Of a stretch of 64,000 nt of DNA, positions 10,641 through 22,099 are shown piece after piece. The stretch covers positions 385,001 through 449,000 of the forward strand of contig JAUIRK010000312.1 of NCBI GenBank assembly GCA_030549495.1. The letters are read 5' to 3'. Origin of the DNA: Nectonema munidae (taxonomy: Eukaryota > Nematomorpha > Nectonematoida > Nectonematidae). Position 1 is the stretch's first letter. The number at the start of each line of letters is the position of its first letter. The notes beneath the pieces were generated by a model. The model saw only the letters and a list, made by a program, of their open reading frames with translations. It made no database searches and was not told where the DNA came from. The translations under genes and the position numbers were made by a program.

Positions 10641-12429
10641 GACTCATTAAAAAAATTTTGGTTGACCACTAAAAATTCTTTTCTAAAATGATATTTATTG
10701 TATAAATTGTATAACATCTCGTTTAATAAAATGTGTAATAGATCTCATTTATATATTGTCAATATAGTAGTCGTTTGAGGAGGTATAAAGTTTTAAGAAG
10801 GAAGTATGTAATTTGTTCACACAGAAAATCTGCCGTTTTCTAATGAACCAGGAATTAGTGATATGATATAGTATTGCGTTTTCAAAAAAGATCTTAACCT
10901 TGAAAAAAAGGTTCTCCCTATGGAATTAAAAGTCTTTGAACCTTTATAATGTTATCTAAGATTTCAACGATTAGATGACAAACATGAATAAGAAATCTAA
11001 AATTTTCAAACAGTTAGAGGTGCTATAAATATTATAGATACCAATATATGAAGATATAGCTATTGTCAAAGAAATTTTATAAATGTAAATCGAAGTTGAC
11101 GCATTTTCCTTTAGTGTGAAAGAAAGGGTCTTTTAGATGATGAAGATAGAAATCAAATCAAATCAAAATCAAATATAGAGAAACATAAGAATCAGATTCT
11201 CTCAGTTTATTGTAGAGCTGCAAGCTTCTCTGGTATGCAGATTAGGGGAATAAGAATAGTTTCGTGAAAAGCTAAAAACTGAGTTCTATTTTACCTACCC
11301 TAAGCAATACAATTAGATACATTCTCCCTACAGAGTAGAAACCCCGAGTAGAGAAAGGTTTTTTGATTCCTACACCCAGAAGTCATATACAGCTGCTATT
11401 TAGTCTTTTATAGCTATTGACAAACAATTATATTCCTATTTAAGGGAAATCAGTACAGATGAAATGATCCAATGCGTGGCTGAAAACAAAATCAATCCAT
11501 CTTTCTATAGCTATCTAAACTCGCCTGTGAATATCTACAAATATGTCATTTACTGATTAGAATCCGATTTTGAGAATCAGGATCAAAATATAGACTTTAG
11601 AAAGGAATGAATCAGAATTAGAAGCTAAGATATAATTAAAAAATTTAGAGAATTAGAATCACAATCATTATCTAGAATCAGTGGCTTCCCTAATAAGGAC
11701 ATATATTTTAAAAAAGGATTAGTTAACAAATATCCAGAGTGATGTCTGTTATAGAGTCCCACATGAGTAAAATTTTTCTATCCGTAAACACGCACATCAC
11801 TTCCTCCCCCCAAATAAATGATGTAGGTAGGTACACACCTATAATTTTTACGTAAACTGGCTATTTAGCTAACAAAATTTGAACCAATTGACCATTGGGC
11901 CAACAAAATATTAATTTTATTACGTTTCCACAGGGTTACAGAGTCGAAGAGTAAAACATTTAACCCTCACTTGAAGCGGTTACAAAACTTCGACTCTAAG
12001 AACACGTTAGAATATATTCATTTATATTTTAATTACTCTGACTGCTAATTTTTTCTAATAACTGACTACGACCCTTGTTTTCTCAAATTCTGCCACTCCA
12101 TCTTCGAAATAGGTTTTTCGGAAAGATTTTATATGTTTTAACGAAAATTATTTTTTAATTATTATCGAGTTTCTTATATTTCATGTTTTGTGGATAATAG
12201 AGGTATAATTTTTATATATTACTTAATATTATCTAAAATTACAATACGTCTAAAAAGTCTCTCACTTTTAATCATTATATAAATCTACAAACTACATATA
12301 TTATTATAAAAATGTAATGATTTGGTAAACATTTGCACTTTAACTTAACTAAAACATTAAAAAATTATTTTAGACTAAAAATTCCAAAGTAAGTTTTCTT
12401 TAACAATTGCTCTTCTCTAATTTCTAAGG
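10641..12429. other. Non-coding with AATCAG-rich stretch
   Basis: Between about 11,145 and 11,700 the hexamer-like motif agaatcag/aatcaaa recurs many times, giving a loose short-period repeat that ends at a CAGTGGCTTCCCT resembling a hAT-type terminus. No frame or second terminus supports a full element. The rest is AT-rich without a gene. Confidence 0.45.
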
Positions 12430-13665
12430 TACCTTGAGATGTTTTTTAGTCCGTTTCAATTAATTATTTATATTAATGATATTTTTTCTGTGAATATTTA
12501 AATTTAATCTAATTATATTGCTCTTGTTTTCAAAGTTGATGATCTGTCTAATGTTACATATATATATGAATGTTTGAATTATGTTTCTGATTGGTGTGGT
12601 ATCAATTGTTTCCATCTTAATATTAGCCTTAAAGCCTTTTTGAATATTTCCTTTAAAAAAAAAAAAATCTATATGGAAAATATATTGTCTATTCTATTTA
12701 AATTTGTAAACATTTTGTCTTACTGATGTCACGAACTGTTCTTTTTTTTCTTTATAATTGTATAAATAAATCTTTCTTCTTCTTCTTAATATTAGCAAAT
12801 GTATATATATATATTTCTCAAAATTTGATAAATTTAATCATGATATTTCTATCGAAATTTCTGTTTTATAAAAAACTGGTACTTACTGGTTTCTTAATTT
12901 TGCCTTTCTCATAATTACTCCTTGTTGTTACATATAAAAAGCTTAATTACTAAATGATCTCTTCTATATGATCCTTTCTTGAAAATAAAAAACTATTTTC
13001 ATTCAAATATCAGAAAAATTCTTTATTATGCTTTCATTTACTCTCATTTAAGATGCTTTTATTAATTACAATTCTTCACGGTTATTTTGCCGGGCAACGT
13101 GCAGTTGCCTGTAAACCAGCATAGGTGGCTAATGCATGGATGGCGCATTCAACAACCTACAAACTAAAAACCATAAACGGTTATCAACTTTTCTCATATT
13201 AATGTTTTTCAAATTAATATTTTTCTTTAATGTGTTATTTTTATAAGTTTTTCATACTTCAAATTTATTTATTCAGCGTCTTCTTAAATAGCTTATTTTA
13301 TAATTCTTCTCGGCAAATTTCAAAAATTAAATTTTTTGATGTATGTCCTAAATTGTTTTTTTGCAATTTTCATTACATTTAAAGTGATCTCTCACCTTTC
13401 CTTGCTTTTTCTAATTTTTCCAGATATAAAGATCATCTCGTGTTCCTTAAATTACTTCTTTTTTTCTCAAGTATATTACTTCTTAAATGGACATGTTTCA
13501 GCTTTTGCCTCCTTTTCTATCTATGGTATGCTAGGTTTTGACATTTTGATGAAGTCTATCTCCCTTTATTTCTTCCCAGCTTAGAGTTTTTCTAAAGTTC
13601 CTGTATGTTGCTTTTGTCCATTTTTCTATTTCTTTTTTACAATAAATTAATTACTTACTTACTTT
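12430..13665 (+). pseudogene. Non-LTR retrotransposon relic (CR1/jockey-like RT)
   Basis: In one frame from about 12,450 the sequence reads FQLIIYINDIFSV, then after two stops VDDLSNVTYIYECLNYVSDW, then CGINCFHLNIS. This is the pattern of the RT fingers/palm of CR1/jockey-group LINEs: a P-L-x-F-x-x-Y-I-N-D-I block, an A-D-D-like catalytic box (here VDD), an E-x-L-x-x-V-x-x-W-C helix and an L-N-x-x-K motif. The frame then collapses into AT-rich sequence. The region closes at 13,640-13,665 with a short TTAC repeat, the tail type also seen on the LINE at 52,532-54,240. The first catalytic block, endonuclease and ORF1 are missing. A GC-richer patch at 13,080-13,180 may be its 3' UTR. Confidence 0.6.
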
Positions 13666-15488
13666 AGTAATTTTGATTATTCTTAGTTGTCGATATCACA
13701 TCTGAGAGAAAAATTAGCTTCCATAGCTGGACATATAGTAAGTATAGTCACAATTGTGAATCCAACTAACACCATCTGAATCGAGACCCTATGCTCCTAC
13801 CAGAAGGCCTTCTGCCGAATTTATGTCTGTTTTGCTAGAATATTTTTTCAACATGAAAAATCTAGTCAGTGAAAAGTAATTTTATATTTTATTTAAATTT
13901 ATTTATTTTATTTTCAATCTTCTTTTTTTACAGCAAATATAATGTAAAAATAGAAAATATTTTTTAAAATCTTTTTGAAAATTAAATATATGTAGAATTA
14001 AATAGATTAATATTTTATATGTAATTTTTATCTTTGAGTTATATATTTTCCAGTTAAGCTATTCTTAATTTCTACACTAATAGGAGACATGATTTTAAAT
14101 TTATATATGTTGAAATATATTTATTTTGTTTTTAATGATTCATTTCAAATATTCATAGTATTTGGGAAAAATAAATTATATAAATTTGTGATATATGACT
14201 AATATTTAACATCCGAACCTCATGAAATATTTTCAAATTTTACCGTATATTGGCCAGGTGGCTTTCAGATAAAGCAAATAAAAGCAATTAATTAAAAAAA
14301 TGTCTTTGATATCTGAATTCTGCTTCAATTAGATTTTTTCATTATCGTTTTACTTGTGGTCAAATATACGTCATTTTTAATTCAATAAATTTTATTTGCT
14401 TCAAAACATTTGTAGAGGGTAAAATTATTATTTAATTAGAAGTATATATTTATGATAACTTTTTGCTTATATTGGTAAATCATTAATTAAACATTTCTTA
14501 TATTTCAGTCATCATCACATTAGCTCGATTCATTATATGATATATCATCACGAATTGCCTTAACCATAGGCCAAAGTTATTCATTTTATTTTATGGTGTG
14601 AATTATTGATCGCTAGGCTTTCGTAACGTGCGTAGTATAATAATTTTTATTATAATTTATTGTAAATAAATTTGTTGTATTATTAACGCGAGATTTTTTA
14701 TTTTATGCATTTGACTCAATGTACTTTCATATAATTTCTTTTTAGAGTCTTAGTCAAATACTAGTAAAGTGTTTAAATACGTAAAACTTTTGCGTTTCTC
14801 AAAAATTTTTCAGGTGTCGTATATCAAATTGCTAATAACTTTGTACACTATTTTATCGTCTACTTCTCAACAAAAAGGTTCGCACTGGTAAAATTTTCCT
14901 GATTCAATATCAATTTGGTATATGTTCTGTAAGACATTTTCAGAACGGTATCTATAAGAGAACCTCCGATTTTAGTGCCCAAACATTTGATTTTTATTCA
15001 AATTTCCAATCTGACTTGATATTTGGTTACTTTTCTTTAAATTTTTGTTAATAAAATATGGTACAAATAATTTCATTTTTATGTAGTTTATAGCGTATAA
15101 CTTAGAGAACGGAATAGCTAATTCATATAAATTTAAGGTTGTAGACTTTTAATTTCTATTTAAAAGGGCCAAATTTAAATTCACCCCTTCATATCTTTCA
15201 ATTCATAAACCGAAGTCCTAAACATATTTTCAAACAATTTACTTTACTAACTTAATATATGTATAGGTAAAATATGAAGATTATATAAGATGATTCCTTG
15301 TTTTTCTGTGTTACTAATCTAGTTTGGTAACGTTTCGTTGGTAAAATTTTAAAATTTAATTTTAAGCAACAATGCATCTGAGTACAGAGTAATCTCAATT
15401 CACCTAACCAATTCATTTAAAATGAATCAGGCCAAAATTTTAACAAAGGATATGGTCACAAAATTTCATATATAATATAAAAAAATTA
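13666..15488. other. AT-rich non-coding sequence
   Basis: No gene, element end or repeat pair was recognised. The composition is uniformly AT-rich. Confidence 0.45.
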
Positions 15489-15785
15489 AAATAATAGAAT
15501 TCTGTTGAAAAAAGTCTGGAAGACTTGTCCTCGATGTTTTTTAAGAGCTTTTTCCATTCATTTCTATTCCGGGCATCGTCATTTTTTAAATCTTTAAGCT
15601 TATACCAACATTCAACCCAATCCACCCACCTTCGTTTATGCCTTCCTTTCTTTTGCTTTCCTCAGTTCATTTCCATTACTCTTCTTTCAAAATCATCTTC
15701 GTCTCTCTCATCACATGACCGTGCCATCCCAATCTACTGTCATGTTTCTGATTCTCGCATTTCTAATTCTATCTTTTCTTGTTAC
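15489..15785 (-). pseudogene. RTE-type LINE relic, 3' part
   Basis: On the minus strand this encodes TRKDRIRNARIRN directly beside the gypsy element, then further on RWVDWVECWYKLKDL and DARNRNEWKKLLKNI. These are the hallmark C-terminal segments of RTE/BovB-like reverse transcriptases (T-R-x-D-R-I-R-N, R-R-W-V-D, A-x-x-R-x-x-W-K). The remaining part of the same relic lies beyond the gypsy insertion at 19,819-20,470. Stops and shifts interrupt it. The first codons continue exactly where the distal fragment stops, which shows that one LINE copy was split. Confidence 0.8.
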
Positions 15786-16004
15786 TGTTGTAAAGTAAGA
15801 AATAAATTTATTTGAAGAAAAGTAGGCTTTACTTTCAACGAAGATAAAGAAATGTGAAGGCTTATATACTATTGAAAACAGGGTGATTGTGGTTAGAGGG
15901 TTAGTTGTAAATTGCCAGTGAATTGTGAGCTTTAAATCTATGTTGTGAGGCACCACTTTATCTACAACATTCCAATTATGTTGTGAGGCACTCTATTTAC
16001 AACA
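15786..16004 (-). repeat. Gypsy 3' LTR
   Basis: 219 bp, starting TGTTG and ending CAACA on either strand, nearly identical to 19,596-19,813. It contains AATAAA-type and TATATA-type sequence and two copies of a TTGTGAGGCAC motif. Confidence 0.95.
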
Positions 16005-16028
16005 TTCACCCCCTCTTTTTTTTTTTAA
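16005..16028 (-). other. Gypsy polypurine tract
   Basis: Read on the minus strand this is a run of A followed by GAGGGGG, directly abutting the 3' LTR. That is the position and composition expected for the plus-strand primer of an LTR retrotransposon. Confidence 0.8.
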
Positions 16029-16029
16029 T

Positions 16030-17090
16030 ATTTCCATCTATCTGGAGCACGCCTTTCTCTTTTTGGGTAGCGGTTTTCTACGATGTTTTCACTGTGGAAG
16101 TGCGATGAAGTTGGAGAATCTCTAGAACCATTATTTTGTTGTTCTAAATTTTCAGCTTGATTAGTTAGTGTCGGGTTGGTGTCAAGATGTTTCGTAGAAC
16201 TGTCGTTAAGAGGAGCCAAGTCTTTTAAGTTTACAGTGGTTTCATTTCCGTTGGGTAAACGAACGTGAGCGTAAGAGGGTGTTGCTTGTAATAGTTTAAC
16301 CTCTTCAACTTCAGCGCTGTACTTGTCATTTCTTGGCTTTTTTTTCAGAAGTACGTTGCCAGGAGACATAACCCAAGATGGTAAAGAGACTCCGTATGTA
16401 GACCTTCTTGGAAAAGCCATGAATCTTTCGTGAGGAGTACATCCAGTTGCAGTACACAGCAAAGATCGAATTGAGTGTAAGGCGTCTCCCAAAACATCTT
16501 GCCAAGCTTTTACGTCAAGATTACGTGCTTTTAGAGCTAGGCAAATGCTCTTCCAAACAATTCCATTGTATCTTTCACACTGTGAGTTGCCAGTTGGATT
16601 GTAGCGGGTTGTGCGACTTGTCGCCACTCCTAGATTGAGCAAATATTGTTAAAGTTCTTGTGACAAAAAGGAAGAGCCTCGGTCACTGTGGATGTACTCA
16701 GGTAAGCCGCAAATAGAAAACAAAGAGCTCAAACAACGCATAACTGTTTTGGCACTCATGTCCTTACAAGGAAATACAAACGGAAAGCGTGACCACTCGT
16801 CTATGATTGTTAGGAAGATTGTATACCCATTGGAAAGGGGGAGTCCGCATTTGAAGTCTATATTCAGTCTCTCCCATGGTCTAGTAGCTTTAACTAAAGG
16901 AGTATGTGGTGGATTATAAAACCTTGGCTTCATTTCATTACAAATTTTGCAACCTTTAATCATTTCTTTGATTTCCAGAATTGAAAAGGGCACATTTTTA
17001 TTCCGTATAAAATGGGCCATCCTTGTTACTCCTGGATGGCAAAGCTGGTTATGTATATCATAAAGGGTAGAATTGTCTGTGGCAGCCAAA
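16030..17090 (-). pseudogene. Gypsy integrase region (fossil)
   Basis: This contains a zinc-binding HHCC-type segment near 16,930-17,060 (HNQLCHPGV..CKIC), then the integrase core with a first acidic residue in LNIDFKCG, a second in IHSDRGSS and a third in QCERYNGIVWKS, followed by a basic tail. It is the most 3' domain of pol and ends just before the polypurine tract. In life the enzyme would insert the element cDNA into chromosomes with a 5-bp stagger, consistent with the GTTAC flanks. Confidence 0.85.
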
Positions 17091-18400
17091 ACAGCCCTTG
17101 AAAGCGTATCGGCAACGATATTCAGACTCCCCTTTCTATATTTTACATCATAATCATAAGATGCCAGTTCTATTCGCCATCTCAAAAGTTTATCGTTTTT
17201 TATTTTACCTGAATGTCTCTTATTAAACATGTATGATAGAGCTTCTTGATCTGTGATTAATGTAAAATGGCGTCCTAACAAGTAGTGTTTCCATTTCCTT
17301 ATAGCTTCCACTATTGCGCATGCTTCTTTTTCTAAAGACGAGTGTGGTTTCTCATTCTTTTGCAACGTTCTAGCGTGAAAGGCGATTGGTTGCCCGTTTT
17401 GATTAAGTGAAGCCGCTATTGCAAAATTACTAGCATCCGTTTCCACAACTAGTGGTTGGTTAGGATCTATCACTCGCAGACTAGCTTTACTAAGTAATCT
17501 TTTAAGTTTTCCAAACGCAGCAGTTGCCTCGTCGCAGAGTGAAAATGACGCAGCTGTAATCAAAGGTCTTATATGATCTGAATAATGAGGAATCCAGCGC
17601 GCATAGTATGCGAAAAGACCTATGACCCTCTTTAATGATTTCAGATTATCGGGAGGCCTCATTTCAAGTAGCGATGCAACTCTATTAGGGTCAGGATTTA
17701 CCACATTATGACTAATCTTGTAGCCAAGAAGACAAATTTCGTTTTTAGCTATTTGCGATTTAGCTTTATTGAAAGTAATGTTAGCTTTTCTAGCAGCATT
17801 CATGAAGGCTTCTAGGTTTTTGTTATGTTCAATAATATCACTGCCTGCTATCGTTATGTTATCTAGATACGCATACACACCCTTTAATTTTTCAGCGTCT
17901 ATGATTCTATCAATAATTCTCTGAAAACATGGCACAGCATTCGTAAGACCAAAAGGAATTCGTGTGAACTGATACAACTTATGTTTCCACTGGAATGCAG
18001 TATACGCTTTATCACCTGCAGCGAGCTTTACCTGATGATACGCAGACTTCAGATCTAAGCTAGTGAAAACTTTATTGCGCGCTACTTCATTTACTATGCA
18101 TTCAATTTTAGGCAGAGGATAGGCATCTAATTGGGTAAACCTGTTTATGGTTTTACTGTAGTCTATAACCATGCGCGGTTTGTGGTTTTCGCTCTTACTA
18201 ACAAATGGCTGTGCTCTCCACGGAGAAAGACTTTCTTCTATAATGCCATCCTTAAGTAATCTTTCCACCTCCTTCTCGATGAATTCACTATCTGAATAGC
18301 TATACTGCCTAGATTTGGTTGCTATAGGACGGCAATCTTTAGTTAAATAGCGGAATAACGACGGAGACGGCGATTGTAATTCCGAAAGGGAACACACCTG
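17091..18400 (-). pseudogene. Gypsy reverse transcriptase and RNase H region (fossil)
   Basis: RT blocks are clear: LKDGIIEESLSPW, RMVIDYSKTINRFT, FTSLDLKSAYHQV (first catalytic aspartate), IPFGLTNAVPCFQ and AYLDNITIAG, followed by the connection segment with LGYKI and YYARWIPHYSDHIRPL. RNase H begins about LVVETDASNFAIAASL and runs through HSSLEKEACAIVEA and LITDQEALSYMF to VADTLSRA. The order and motifs place it in Ty3/gypsy near the 17.6/297-type pol proteins; finer clade assignment needs a tree. Confidence 0.9.
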
Positions 18401-19571
18401 AATGCCAGGAAGTTTTCCTCCTAAATTGAACTTAAGAAATTTGTGAGCACAAATAAAATCTTGCCCAAGAACTATGTCACTTACGAGATTCTCTAAAACG
18501 TTTAATTTAAACTTTCTATACAATAGCCTAATATTGGCACAGTAAGATCAGATGAAGCCATACTCACAACTCTATTAAGTGGAAACACCCTTAATCTTAC
18601 CTTGTTTACAAATACCGAAGAAACAAAGCTTTCAGTGGATCCTGTATCAATCAAACAGTTGGCTTCAACTTGACTTACTTTTCTCATAATTAAAACCTTA
18701 GAATCGAATTTACCACTAGTAGCAGCTATCACAGAATCAGACTTAGCAGGTACCTCCCTACCAAAACAAGTACAAGATTTATTGTTAGCATCAATTATAG
18801 TTGCAAGGATTGATTCATCATTATCAGTTTCAACATCTTTATCTGTATTAATACAAGACGATCTACAAGCTTTAGAAAAGTGACTCATTTTGCTGCACTT
18901 GTAGCACTTTGAGTTTTTAGCAGGACAGATTTTTCTTGGCTGGAAGGCGTTACCGCAGAAAAATCATAAATGCTTAGACTTGTAGCTAGAACGTGGTTCT
19001 GTAGGATCTTTCTGGTGGAAGCAGTGAAAGAAGGAGTGTCTGTTTTGTAGGCATGAGAGTTGCTCTGAGCTATCTCCAGTGCGCGAGCTTGATCGTAGGC
19101 ACTCCGCAAGTCCAAGTTTTTGTTTTCTAGTAGGCGTAGACGTATCGTGTCTGAAGCAAGTCCATTGATCAAGGCATCTCTTATCTGTTCATCTCGGTGC
19201 TGTTCAGCAGAGACCAAGGAATACTCGCACTCAAGACTCAATCTTTGCAGTTGCTGTACAAAAGCGTCGACACTTTCGCCAGGTAGTTGTTTCCGGATTG
19301 CTAGCAAGTGCCGAGCAAAGACTTGATTCTTCTTTTTCACATAGATGCTTTCGAGTTTAGAGATGGCATTATCGTACTCTTCCACGTTCTCAATGTATTT
19401 GAAGACGGAGGCAGAAATGTAGTTAGTGAGAACAGAGAGCTTTTCAGGATGGAGAGCTGAAATCAAGGAAAGAAAATTCTTGAAGGTTGAGTACCAGTGT
19501 TTCCACTCGTCAGTAGCAGTGGCAGAGTTGGGATCTATGTCAAGTCTTTCTGGACGCAGAAACTTGTCCAT
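18401..19571 (-). pseudogene. Gypsy gag and protease region (fossil)
   Basis: The 5' part begins MDKFLRPERLDIDPNSATA 25 bases inside the right-hand LTR. It carries a gag-like helical segment with WKHWYSTFKNFL and GESVDAFVQQLQRLS, the signature of Ty3/gypsy capsid proteins. A CCHC zinc knuckle (CYKCSKMSHFSKAC) lies near 18,890-18,930, and an aspartic protease core with CLIDTGSTESFV lies near 18,630-18,680. It is part of a fossil element and no product is inferred. Confidence 0.85.
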
Positions 19572-19595
19572 TGAGGTGACAGGTTGAAAGTAAAT

Positions 19596-19813
19596 TGTTG
19601 TAAAGTAAGAAATAAATTTATTTGAAGAAAAGTAGGCTTTACTTTCATCGAAGATAAAGAAATGTGAAGGCTTATATACTATTGAAATAGAGTGATTGTG
19701 CTTAGAGGGTTAGTTGTAAATTGCCAGTGAATTGTGAGCTTTAAATCTATGTTGTGAGGCACCACTTTATCTACAACATTCCAATTATGTTGTGAGGCAC
19801 TCTATTTACAACA
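19596..19813 (-). repeat. Gypsy 5' LTR
   Basis: 218 bp, differing from the left-hand copy at about five positions. Immediately outside lies GTTAC, the second copy of the target duplication. Confidence 0.95.
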
Positions 19814-19818
19814 GTTAC

Positions 19819-20470
19819 TCTACACATCTATCTCAACATTCTCATTTCTTCAACCTCCATTTTCTTTTCGTGCGATTTCTTTATTGCCCAGGTTTCGGAT
19901 CCATACATCATTTCAGGTCTAACCACTTATATATATATAATATATTTATTGCCCTGAATTTGAACTCCTATTATTTTGTCGCACAGAACTTCAGCCATCT
20001 TCTAACTAATTCATCCAGCCTGCTTGTATTCTTCGTGTTACTTCTTTATCAATCTCGCTGTCATCTACCAAAGTCGAACCTAAATACTTAAAAATTTTGA
20101 CTCTTCTCAACACTTTTCCTTGAAATCAACTTATAATATTTACTGCTTTACATTTGAACAGAGGTGTTCTGTCTTTTCCTGATTAATTTTCAGTCATTTC
20201 TCTACTCATCTTTTCAAGGTCTTCTTCTACCATCTCACTCTTTTTACTACACAAAATAATATCGTTTGAAAGGATCATTCACAATGGGGCCTTATTGCTA
20301 ATAACTTCAGTAGGGCCATCTATAAATACTTTAAATAAGAAAGGGCTAAGTGCCAATCCTTGGTGTGAGCCAACATTTACTAAAAAGTTTTTTGTTAAAC
20401 CTACACTGCTCTTAACTCTAGTGTTTGCTTTTTCATACATATCCTGAAGTACCACTATGACACAGCATTT
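19819..20470 (-). pseudogene. RTE-type LINE relic, 5' part
   Basis: Reading the minus strand from 20,470 leftwards gives VVVLQDMYEKANTRVKSS, VGSHQGLALSPFLFKVFIDG, a decayed catalytic box (SNDIILC), KIFKYLGSTLVDD and MMYGSETWAIKKSHEKKMEV, then EEMRMLR just before the gypsy element. These are successive RT blocks and the C-terminal segment of RTE/BovB-type LINEs. Stops occur in several places, the usual A-D-D residues are changed, and the endonuclease domain is absent, so the copy was old and 5'-truncated before the LTR element landed in it. Confidence 0.8.
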
Positions 20471-21273
20471 AAAACCTAAAAAATGCTGATATATAGGTAA
20501 ACTTTAAATGAATTTTATCAATTTGAAATTTATTATTCCCATTTTGAAGTTAAAAAGGTATCGGTAGTGCTATAAATCATATTTTAATATACTAAAATAT
20601 ACTAAATCAATGTCGAGGTAAACTTATGTGAGATACAGAAACCCAGGCGGTAACGGCCAATGGAAGAATCATTGCTCCTGCCTGTGGTCGTTGTGTGTTT
20701 GGTGAAACTAAAAAAATAGAGATTTTTCTAAATGCAAAAAGGACTAAAAGGCACAAAAGATCATTTAAGATATGAAGATCCTTTTCAAACAATGCCAAGG
20801 TTTCAAAATGGAGATTTGATGCCTTTGTTCAATAAAGTCTGCTACATTTTTTAGGCTTTTCAATTTTTCCTAAACCCTTTTAAGTTTATGGTAGAGTATA
20901 TCCTAAAATATTTTTTCAATTCCTGAGAAGAATTGACTTTTTGAATTATGAAGCAATCTTTATCAAGGAAGCGTGTTATCATGCCCCAAAACTTTCATTT
21001 TTCATTACGACATATAAAAATGGCCGCTGTACCCTAAGTCAGGAAGTGCACTATATAATATCAATATTTATATTCATGGCCTTTGTATAAACCTTATTTC
21101 TACTGTTGTATAAAAATTCGCTATCGAAGTACTGTTTAGTTTTTTAGAGATAGGTTTGTAAGACTTTAGGAAATTTTACCTTACCTTTTTAATATGCTAT
21201 AAATTTTTAGAATTCAACAAGTAGTTTTTCTAATACTAATCTAAGAAGAGTATATTAGGATTGGAAATAAGGA
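20471..21273. other. Intergenic sequence upstream of the 211-codon gene
   Basis: No element was recognised. This is where a promoter for the gene at 21,274 would lie. AT-rich TATA-like strings are too common here to single one out. Confidence 0.4.
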
Positions 21274-21909
21274 ATGAAACAGTCATTGCACAAACTCTTG
21301 TTAAACTTCGAGTGCGTGAACACTTTGAAAAATTATCAACTTGTTCGAAGTATTAAAAATCAAAGAGGCGTTAAGAAGGAAACCTCAACTCCCACAACAC
21401 CACCTTTAGCAACTAAGAAGAAAGAATCAAATTTTAAGAGAAAAATAGATTTGCTCATTTCCATGATGGGACCAAATTTTTCACAGATTGAAAACTATCA
21501 ATCTATCTTAAAGAGGAATTTGAAATATCTTAAAATGATGCCAATTGAAGCTTGGGCTTCTCCTCATAGACAATTTAAAGTTGATAACATTGTCAATAAG
21601 TTTAATGAATACCCTGGTAATTTTTGCATAAATCAGTACGAAAGGAATTTCCTCTTGAAAGACGTTAAGAACACAGACCTTTCTATCATAGTCCATTTAG
21701 TTACGAATGATATTCCTGAGTCGATCAATATTCTCATGAAAGAGTTCCAAGAAAGTGATAAAGAAAAGCTCTATGTCCACGATCCTAAGATTGATGTTGT
21801 CAAAGATCAAATTAGCTATTTATCTTCTACCAACAAAATTCCAACTGATAAAATGGCCAGAGATCAATCCAAAGTTCTTAAATCTTTTACTTTTTTGTTC
21901 AGAAAGTAA
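21274..21909 (+). CDS. Unrecognised 211-aa protein, likely a host gene
   Basis: This is the only long uninterrupted frame in the window that does not match a transposon protein. It starts at an ATG with an in-frame TAA six bases before it and ends TAA at 21,907-21,909. AATAAA follows at 22,069-22,074, giving a 3' UTR of about 160-180 bases. The product is basic and mostly helical by composition. The first 30 residues (MKQSLHKLLLNFECVNTLKN...) are rich in K, L, N and Q with almost no acid, compatible with a mitochondrial targeting peptide. A low-complexity TSTPTTPPLATKKKE linker follows at residues 37-51. The rest (MGPNFSQIENYQSI, MPIEAWASPHRQFKVD, NEYPGNFCINQYERN) shows no motif I know. There is no transmembrane segment. 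Alternatives are the last exon of a larger gene, if an acceptor lies just upstream, or an intronless retrocopy. A role as a mitochondrial accessory protein is a guess from the N-terminus only. Confidence 0.65.
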   Translation: MKQSLHKLLLNFECVNTLKNYQLVRSIKNQRGVKKETSTPTTPPLATKKKESNFKRKIDLLISMMGPNFSQIENYQSILKRNLKYLKMMPIEAWASPHRQFKVDNIVNKFNEYPGNFCINQYERNFLLKDVKNTDLSIIVHLVTNDIPESINILMKEFQESDKEKLYVHDPKIDVVKDQISYLSSTNKIPTDKMARDQSKVLKSFTFLFRK

Positions 21910-22068
21910 GGGATATTCTTGATGATTCCGGTTTTTAGTCTTTCTTTTACTTCTCTACTTTTCTTTATTCGGTGTGAAGATATGGATTGTTCTTTTAACA
22001 TGAAAATTGTTTTGTATCAAACCTTTGTACATATGTGTAAGCTTGTTTGTTCATATAAGTTTTATTTT

Positions 22069-22074
22069 AATAAA
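22069..22074 (+). terminator. Polyadenylation signal AATAAA
   Basis: A canonical AATAAA in the sequence tttaataaaatatt, 160 bases past the stop of the 211-codon frame and followed by T-rich sequence. Such strings are frequent in AT-rich DNA, so the spacing after a long frame is the main support. Confidence 0.5.
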
Positions 22075-22099
22075 ATATTTATTCAAATTTCATGAAATT

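Larger units (their letters stand above)
15786..19813 (-). mobile_element. Ty3/gypsy LTR retrotransposon fossil
   Basis: This compact 4.0-kb element on the minus strand has two LTRs of 218-219 bp (TGTTG...CAACA) that differ at only about five positions, so the insertion is recent. It is flanked by the 5-bp target duplication GTTAC (15,781-15,785 and 19,814-19,818) and lies inside an RTE-type LINE relic. From right to left it holds gag with a CCHC zinc knuckle, an aspartic protease, reverse transcriptase, RNase H and integrase, in the usual Ty3/gypsy order, and no envelope gene. The reading frame is interrupted about two or three times. Some of these may reflect the gag-pol frame changes the family normally uses, but the copy as a whole looks broken. 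No primer-binding site with a clear tRNA match was seen next to the right-hand LTR. Confidence 0.95.
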
